From Anaerolineae bacterium (GTDB taxonomy: Bacteria > Chloroflexota > Anaerolineae > DUEN01), in contig JAGHDS010000184.1 of the NCBI GenBank assembly GCA_021159845.1, positions 1 to 8,069 on the forward strand: 8,069 nucleotides of DNA, in the 5' to 3' direction. Below, piece after piece: positions 1 to 4,688 of the stretch. Every line of letters starts with the position of its first letter. Position 1 is the first letter of the stretch. Made by a program: the position numbers and the translations under genes. The notes beneath the pieces are model-generated. The model was not told the DNA's origin and made no database searches. It worked only from the letters and a program-made list of their open reading frames with translations.

Positions 1-2
1 CA

Positions 3-341
3 CCCACGTGGACGCCAACTCACACACCCGCGCCATCCCCTACCCCCATGCCAACGTCTGGGCCGACACATATGCCGCCCACTATCGCCCCCACCCGGGC
101 ACCCGTGCGCCCGACTGATACGCCCGTCCCGGCCATGGCCACGCCGACAACTCCACCGACCTTCACGCCGACGCCATCCGCAACGTCGAGGCCCACACGC
201 TTGCCTCCCCCCACGGCAACACCCCGTCCTCGGGTGCTCTTGCAACACCCGGCAGACGCCATGCTCTACCTGGCCGGGCTGTCCCTCCTGGGGGCCCTGG
301 TGTTCGGCCTGGCCGCGTGGCGCTCCTGGCATTCACTTTGA
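3..341 (+). CDS. C-terminal part of a surface protein: Thr/Pro-rich stalk and C-terminal membrane anchor (partial)
   Basis: The frame is open from the left edge to a TGA at 339-341, so the 5' end of the gene lies outside the window. An internal ATG at 48 exists, but the same composition continues upstream of it, so it is unlikely to be the start. About the first 75 residues visible are dominated by Thr, Pro, Ala and Ser (PTSGPTHMPPT, TPTTPPTFTPTPSATSRPT), a low-complexity extracellular stalk typical of Chloroflexota surface proteins. A hydrophobic helix follows (MLYLAGLSLLGALVFGLAAW) with a short tail RSWHSL, consistent with a C-terminal membrane anchor with the bulk of the protein outside the cell. 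There is no LPXTG-type sortase signal in the visible part. The catalytic or binding domain, if any, is outside the window, so no function is assigned. Only 23 nt separate it from the C25 peptidase gene, suggesting co-transcription. Confidence 0.75.
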   Translation, partial: PTWTPTHTPAPSPTPMPTSGPTHMPPTIAPTRAPVRPTDTPVPAMATPTTPPTFTPTPSATSRPTRLPPPTATPRPRVLLQHPADAMLYLAGLSLLGALVFGLAAWRSWHSL

Positions 342-353
342 TCTCCTCCAAAC

Positions 354-358
354 GGGAG
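354..358 (+). promoter_or_regulatory. ribosome binding site of the C25 peptidase gene
   Basis: GGGAG lies 6 nt upstream of the ATG at 365. It supports that start and shows that the short gap after the upstream gene carries a translation signal but little room for a separate promoter. Confidence 0.65.
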
Positions 359-364
359 TAAGTA

Positions 365-2602
365 ATGTCCGATGGTCGATCTCACAAGTCACTCATCTGG
401 CTCATCGTAGCCTTTGTTGCCCTCGCGCTTGTTGGCGGGGGAGGTGTGTTGCTGTTGCGCAGTAGCCATTCCCCGGAGATCACCCGCACGCCAGCCGTCA
501 CGCCCCCGGCCCAACATCCCACGCCGAGCTCACAGGAGACGCCTAAGAAAACACCTTTGGCTGAGCGAATACGTATCGTCACGCGTTCCGCAGGCCTTTA
601 CCGTCTCACAGAAGATGCGGCGCGTGCGGCAGGGCTCGACTTGGCGACCGTCAGCAATGCGGGGCTCCATCTGAGCAACCGGGGCCAGGCCGTCCCGTTC
701 ATCCTCCTGGGAAATGGCAACCAACGTTCCCTGGTGTTCTACGCAACCCCCAGCGATAACATCTACAGCCCTTACAATGTCTACTGGCTCCAGCAGGGCG
801 GACAAAGCCCCACGCCCATGCAGCAAGTGTCCAGCGCTTTGGGGAATCCAAGCAACACAGCCCGCTCACGAGTGCGGTTCCAACAGCAAAGGCAATACCT
901 TTCCACGCTACCGGAAGGCAAGGATCACTGGCTCTGGCAACCCATCTACGGGCGGCGTGGGGTAACCGTTACCTTCACGCTGACCGACGTCATGCCCGGC
1001 GAGTCGGATATCCGCATCAGTTTGTGGTCCACCTCCAGCGCCCCCGCCAACCCCGATCACCACGTGATCGTGGAGGTGAACGGCCACCGCGTGTGCGATG
1101 CCACCTGGGATGGACAAGGGCGTCAAGTGCTCACGGGCACGATCCCCTCCGGCACCATGCGATCGGGGGAGAACCAGCTCGCCATCCTGGCGCCAGGGGA
1201 TACAGAGGCGCCGGTGGAGGCAAGCTACTTAGACTGGTTCGACGTGACGTATCCGCGGCAGCTTCGAGCGCACGGTGGATGGTTGGATTTCCTCGCCGGT
1301 CCAGGCGCTTATGAGATCACGGGCCTGCCGCGCGGGGAAGTAACGCTGTGGGACATCACCGACCTCGCACATCCCGCACCGTTGAGCGGGTTCGACGTAT
1401 CGCAGGAGAGCGGCGGACAGACGATCCGTTTCTCGCGAGCGGATGTCACCGGTGAGCGGCACTACCTCGTCGCTGCCGGCGATGGGCTGTTGAGCCCGTC
1501 CGCCGTGGAGGCTCATACAGCCGTGGAAGCGCCGCGCCCCGATGGAGCCGATTACATCGCCATCGTCCATTCCAGCCTGATGAAAGCGATCCAGCCATTA
1601 CTGAAGCGACGGTCGGCGCAAGGGCTGCGGGTGTTCACCGTAACACCAGAAGCCCTGTACGATGCGTATAGCTTCGGCCTGCAGGACCCGGCCGCGATCC
1701 GCGCTTTTCTGGCCGACGCTCTGCGCTCATGGCCGGAACCACGGCCGCGCTACGTCCTCCTGGTCGGCGATGCCAGCTACGACGCGTACGACTACGTGAA
1801 AGGGCCTGAGCGGAACCTGATTCCCACCGCCCTGGTACAAACTCGCTACGTCGGCCAGACGGCCAGTGACAACTGGCTGGCCGACGTGGATGGCGATGGC
1901 CGACCGGATATCGCGCTGGGGAGGTTCCCCGCCCAAACGCCGGAGGATGTCCAGGCAATGGTACGGAAGACGATGTGGTTCGAAGACCATGCAGGAGAGA
2001 CGTGGGCACACCGCGCGCTCGTCGTGGCGGATAACAGGGATACGGCCTTCATCCGCATGTCAGACATGTTGGTGAACGAATACCTGGCCCCCATCTTCGA
2101 GGTGGAACGCGTGTATCTGGGATGGGCAAAGGATCCACACGCTCAAATACTGCAAGCGATCAACCGAGGAGTAGGGGTGGTAAACTACGTTGGCCACGGC
2201 AGCATCACTGTATGGGCGAAGGAGAAGGTCCTGTCTACTGCCGACATATCGGCACTGCACAACAAGCAGCCCCCCTTGCTGGTGACGATGACCTGCCTGA
2301 CAGGCTACTTCCACCACCCGAAGGTCGTCTCGTTAGCGGAGACATTGCTGCGGGCACATGATCGAGGCGTCGTCGCCGCGTTAGCCCCCACCAGCGAGTC
2401 GCTCTCCCTGGATCAGCAAGCTCTCGCTAAGACATTCTATCATTACCTCACCGATCCGGCGGTGCAAACGGTAGGGGAGGCCATGATGCTGGCCAAACGA
2501 GAAGTGCCCCTTGACCAGGAAGGGGCGCGGGACGTGGTGGCAACGTTCAACCTGTTGGGCGATCCGGCGTTACGCATCTCATTCGCCCGGCCGGCGAAGT
2601 GA
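365..2602 (+). CDS. membrane-anchored C25 (gingipain-like) cysteine peptidase
   Basis: The product is 745 residues. Residues 9-31 form an uncleaved-looking signal anchor (SLIWLIVAFVALALVGGGG), followed by a Pro/Thr linker (about 36-64), so the rest should be extracytoplasmic. Residues 67-145 are a beta-rich module (GLYRLTEDAARAAGL, LSNRGQAVPF, FYATPSDNIYSPYNVYWL) of a kind I recall before C25 domains in Chloroflexota. Residues 188-300 look like a jelly-roll module. The C25 domain spans about 395-740: YVLLVGDASYD (463-473), DVDGDGRPDIALGRFP (507-522), a probable Asp-rich metal-binding turn, NYVGHGS with catalytic His611, MTCLTG with catalytic nucleophile Cys644, and the closing LLGDPALRI (730-738). 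By analogy with gingipains this His/Cys pair is the dyad and cleavage is endoproteolytic; substrate specificity cannot be read here. No Bacteroidetes-type C-terminal secretion domain is present. The start is fixed by a GGGAG Shine-Dalgarno 6 nt upstream. Family assignment is firm; the biological role is unknown. Confidence 0.9.
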   Translation: MSDGRSHKSLIWLIVAFVALALVGGGGVLLLRSSHSPEITRTPAVTPPAQHPTPSSQETPKKTPLAERIRIVTRSAGLYRLTEDAARAAGLDLATVSNAGLHLSNRGQAVPFILLGNGNQRSLVFYATPSDNIYSPYNVYWLQQGGQSPTPMQQVSSALGNPSNTARSRVRFQQQRQYLSTLPEGKDHWLWQPIYGRRGVTVTFTLTDVMPGESDIRISLWSTSSAPANPDHHVIVEVNGHRVCDATWDGQGRQVLTGTIPSGTMRSGENQLAILAPGDTEAPVEASYLDWFDVTYPRQLRAHGGWLDFLAGPGAYEITGLPRGEVTLWDITDLAHPAPLSGFDVSQESGGQTIRFSRADVTGERHYLVAAGDGLLSPSAVEAHTAVEAPRPDGADYIAIVHSSLMKAIQPLLKRRSAQGLRVFTVTPEALYDAYSFGLQDPAAIRAFLADALRSWPEPRPRYVLLVGDASYDAYDYVKGPERNLIPTALVQTRYVGQTASDNWLADVDGDGRPDIALGRFPAQTPEDVQAMVRKTMWFEDHAGETWAHRALVVADNRDTAFIRMSDMLVNEYLAPIFEVERVYLGWAKDPHAQILQAINRGVGVVNYVGHGSITVWAKEKVLSTADISALHNKQPPLLVTMTCLTGYFHHPKVVSLAETLLRAHDRGVVAALAPTSESLSLDQQALAKTFYHYLTDPAVQTVGEAMMLAKREVPLDQEGARDVVATFNLLGDPALRISFARPAK

Positions 2603-2629
2603 GCGACAAAATCGCGGGGATCAGCATGA
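2603..2629. other. 27-nt gap between convergent genes
   Basis: The C25 gene (stop at 2600-2602) and the ABC permease gene (stop at 2630-2632 on the minus strand) converge here. A short inverted repeat, GATCA-GCA-TGATC at 2619-2631, overlaps the permease stop, and GCGA-CAAAA-TCGC lies before it. Neither is followed by a T-run in either direction, so no intrinsic terminator is called. Confidence 0.6.
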
Positions 2630-3433
2630 TCAGTATTGAGCGAGGCTGCCGTCCATCCGGGCGCGGTTGACAGCAAGCCGGAAGCTCAGCAGGCCAAGTG
2701 GAACAAGCACGACGCAGAAAGCGAGCAATGCCAGGATATCGGGTAAGAGCACCCTGGTGCTCGCCCCGACCAGCAAGGCCCGGCGCATGGCCCGCAACGC
2801 ATAAGTGACCGGGATCAGCGCCGATAAGCGTTGCAGCCAACCAGGGAGAACCTCGATGGGATAGTAGACACCACCCAGCAGCGCGGCCGTGGCATTAAAT
2901 AACCACGTCACCGGGTTACCGCGTTTAAGCACCATGATGAAGCTGGCAGCGATGATCCCCAGGCCACTAAACGCGATAATCGTCAAGACCAGGATGATAA
3001 ATGCGGCCAGGTAGTTGCCCCGCTGTAAGGGCACGTGGAATATCAATACACCCAGTAACAGGTACACCAATGTTCGCAGCGTAGTCAACGAATAGTCCCA
3101 CAGGCACGATGAGAGGATGATCGTGGATAGCCGGGTAGGCGTGAGGAGCATTGCTTCCAGCGTGCCTGTGGTCTGCGCCCTACGCAAGTTATTGGCAAAG
3201 CTGGCAAGCCCCACGCCAAAGTACCCGGAAAAGGCAATGCCGATCAGCACGAACGCGAAGTAGTTCCCCCCATAGGCATTCAACGCTGGGATGCCCGCGC
3301 CCGGGACTAGGCGGCTGAGATAGTAGAACATGAAGGTGCTGAAAAAGACGCCAAAGAGCTGGAGAAACAAAGCAACCCGGTATGAGCTCTCCACCAGCCA
3401 ATCTCGCCGCAGAAATGCCCACACCTTATACAT
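2630..3433 (-). CDS. ABC-2 type transporter permease
   Basis: The product is 267 residues, the normal size for a single-domain ABC-2 exporter permease, with about six membrane segments (approximately 20-40, 57-79, 104-132, 141-169, 176-192, 231-254). The N-terminus MYKVWAFLRRDWLVESSYR is a short amphipathic cytoplasmic start. RRAQTTGTLEAMLLTP (84-99) matches the conserved cytoplasmic coupling motif of this family, and GGVYYPIEVLPGWLQ followed by IPVTYALRAMRRALL (187-221) is the characteristic C-terminal half. The start ATG overlaps the end of the ATPase gene by 8 nt (TAA inside its first codons), so the two are translationally coupled and should form a two-component exporter, probably two permeases plus two ATPases. 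An AGAGG about 9 nt upstream of the ATG is a modest ribosome binding site. The substrate is not determinable; lipids, polysaccharides or drugs are typical for the family. Confidence 0.92.
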   Translation of the reverse strand: MYKVWAFLRRDWLVESSYRVALFLQLFGVFFSTFMFYYLSRLVPGAGIPALNAYGGNYFAFVLIGIAFSGYFGVGLASFANNLRRAQTTGTLEAMLLTPTRLSTIILSSCLWDYSLTTLRTLVYLLLGVLIFHVPLQRGNYLAAFIILVLTIIAFSGLGIIAASFIMVLKRGNPVTWLFNATAALLGGVYYPIEVLPGWLQRLSALIPVTYALRAMRRALLVGASTRVLLPDILALLAFCVVLVPLGLLSFRLAVNRARMDGSLAQY

Positions 3434-4442
3434 CGTCAGCAGCCTCTCGCGTGAACCGGTCGAAGACCTGCTCCAGTGAGGGACGCTCCTCCGTCGCCGA
3501 GAACACCTGCCCCCCAGCCCGGACGATCCACGCGATCAGTCGGGCCAGGTCCTCCTCACCATTGGCCGCATCGAGCACAAGTTCCACCTGGCCATCCCCG
3601 AGTGAGCGCATCTCCAGGTGGCCCCACTCATCCGGCCACGATCGTTCACCTGGCAGCCCAGCAACCCGCAGCCGATAGCGCGCCTGAGGGCGCAATACGG
3701 AGCGCAGCTCGTCCAACGTGCCGCAGGCCTGGATCCGCCCCCGGTGCATGATGGCAATGCGATCGCACAGCCGCTCGGCCTCGTCCAGCCGATGAGTGGT
3801 CAGGAAGATCGTCATGCCCTCCCGACGGTGCAGGTCGTTCAAAATCAGATCATGCAGATGGCGCGCGGCCTTGGGGTCCAGGGAGCGTGTGGGCTCATCC
3901 AGGAAAAGGATGCGCGGATGCGGCAGCAGTGCTCGGGCGATGCTCAGCCGCTGTTTTTGGCCGCTAGAGTAGGTGGCAAATCGTTGATCGGCCCACTCCG
4001 ATATCTCCAGCTTGTCCAACACCTCGTCCACGCGATATCGCGCCCGGCTAGGCGGAAGCCCATAGAGCGCGGCGAAGAAGAGGAGGTTCTCCCTGCCGCT
4101 GAGACGCCAGAAGAAGCTACGTTCATCGCCGGTGGAAAGGCCGATCACCCGGCGTACATGGCTATCGTCGCGAAGGTCGTATCCGGCGACGCGAGCGCTG
4201 CCGGACGAGGGTAGAATGAGCGTACACAGCAGCTTGACCAGCGTGGTCTTCCCCGCGCCGTTCGGCCCCAGCAGGCCAAACATCTCCCCTTCCCTGATCC
4301 GAATCGTCACGCGGTCCACTGCCAGGACACCGCGCCGTCTGTCCGTGCCCAGGAATGGGAAACGCCGATGGGCATCTCCTTCTCCCCGCCTGGGCGGGCC
4401 GAAACGCTTAGTAAGCTCATATGTCTCGATGGCGTAAGGCAC
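3426..4442 (-). CDS. ABC-2 exporter ATP-binding protein
   Basis: This is the nucleotide-binding subunit pairing with the overlapping permease. The frame extends to an ATG at 4475 (349 residues), but the GTG at 4442 (338 residues, VPYAIETYEL) is preferred: GAGGGAGG sits 5 nt upstream, and the ATG at 4475 falls inside a perfect -10 box. Numbering from the ATG, motifs are Walker A GPNGAGKT (70-77), signature YSSGQKQRLSIARAL (169-183), Walker B ILFLDEPT (189-196), D-loop SLD (198-200) and the H-loop His228 in LTTHRLDEAERLCD. All catalytic residues are present. The Q-loop region reads IGLSTGDERSFFWRL without the usual Gln, a variant I recall in a subset of ABC-2 exporters. Residues 26-49 form an extra charged, Arg-rich stretch between the first strand and AVDRVTI. 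The C-terminal 80 residues (RYRLRVAGL to PSLEQVFDRFTRE) match the usual accessory tail of DrrA-like ATPases. Confidence 0.92.
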   Translation of the reverse strand: MPYAIETYELTKRFGPPRRGEGDAHRRFPFLGTDRRRGVLAVDRVTIRIREGEMFGLLGPNGAGKTTLVKLLCTLILPSSGSARVAGYDLRDDSHVRRVIGLSTGDERSFFWRLSGRENLLFFAALYGLPPSRARYRVDEVLDKLEISEWADQRFATYSSGQKQRLSIARALLPHPRILFLDEPTRSLDPKAARHLHDLILNDLHRREGMTIFLTTHRLDEAERLCDRIAIMHRGRIQACGTLDELRSVLRPQARYRLRVAGLPGERSWPDEWGHLEMRSLGDGQVELVLDAANGEEDLARLIAWIVRAGGQVFSATEERPSLEQVFDRFTREAADDV

Positions 4443-4447
4443 GGATA

Positions 4448-4455
4448 CCTCCCTC
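4448..4455 (-). promoter_or_regulatory. strong ribosome binding site deciding the ATPase start (GTG at 4442)
   Basis: Read on the minus strand this is GAGGGAGG, an excellent Shine-Dalgarno sequence 5 nt before GTG CCT TAC GCC. No comparable site precedes the upstream ATG at 4475. Confidence 0.7.
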
Positions 4456-4473
4456 GCCGGATCGCTGGCTTGC

Positions 4474-4482
4474 ATTATAGCA
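4474..4482 (-). promoter_or_regulatory. extended -10 promoter of the ABC exporter operon
   Basis: The minus strand reads TGCTATAAT, a consensus -10 hexamer (4479-4474) with the TG extension. No good -35 hexamer lies at 16-18 bp (TCCTCT at 17 bp), which an extended -10 can compensate for. Transcription would begin near 4467, giving a 5' leader of about 25 nt to the GTG at 4442. Assignment is from consensus only. Confidence 0.55.
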
Positions 4483-4545
4483 TAGAGCGCGTGGGCAGAG
4501 GAAAGAAATGTTGTCTGTGCGCCAAGAGATCGTTACCAGGTGGCT

Positions 4546-4680
4546 AGCAGTCAGCAGTCAGCGGATAGCAGATAGCAGTCAGCGGATAGCAGTCAGCAGA
4601 TAGCAGATAGCAGAAAGCCGACAGCGTACCCTGCTGCTATCCGCCATCGGCTAACGGCTTACTGCCACCGGCTGTCGGCT
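4546..4680. repeat. inverted array of AGCNGNN heptanucleotide repeats (11 forward + 7 reverse units)
   Basis: From 4546 to 4622 there are 11 contiguous 7-nt units on the plus strand: AGCAGTC twice, AGCGGAT, AGCAGAT, AGCAGTC, AGCGGAT, AGCAGTC, AGCAGAT twice, AGCAGAA, AGCCGAC. After a 9-nt spacer (4623-4631), 7 contiguous units of the same type lie on the minus strand from 4680 back to 4632: AGCCGAC, AGCCGGT, GGCAGTA, AGCCGTT, AGCCGAT, GGCGGAT, AGCAGCA. Perfect arms include AGCCGACAGC (4616-4625) against 4671-4680, and GCGGATAGCAG at both 4561-4571 and 4582-4592 against 4634-4644, so several alternative hairpins can form. It begins 9 nt beyond the stop of the 913-residue gene and lies upstream of the ABC promoter. 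On the minus strand the outer hairpin is followed only by TTTCT, so it is at best a weak intrinsic terminator. Confidence 0.9.
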
Positions 4681-4688
4681 CTTGACGC

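Noticed and set aside
20..262. Minus-strand Gly/Val-rich open frame at the left edge
   Set aside because: It is the antisense reading of the Thr/Pro-rich stalk, an artefact of repetitive ACN/CCN codons.
1030..1078. Nested inverted repeats in the C25 gene: CACCTCCA/TGGAGGTG around CGATCAC-CAC-GTGATCG
   Set aside because: They are short arms in GC-rich coding sequence, with normal protein context and no second copy noticed; chance is a sufficient explanation, unlike the much longer palindrome at 5616-5669.
2619..2631. Small hairpin GATCA-GCA-TGATC between the convergent genes
   Set aside because: It has only a 5-bp AT-containing stem with no T-run on either side, too weak to call a bidirectional terminator.
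3618..4214. Plus-strand open frame (198 codons) opposite the ABC ATPase
   Set aside because: It lies fully within the well-supported ATPase gene and shows no domain or ribosome binding site.
4546..4680. The heptad array as a CRISPR array
   Set aside because: The units are 7 nt and contiguous with no spacers, and the array reverses orientation midway, so it is not CRISPR.
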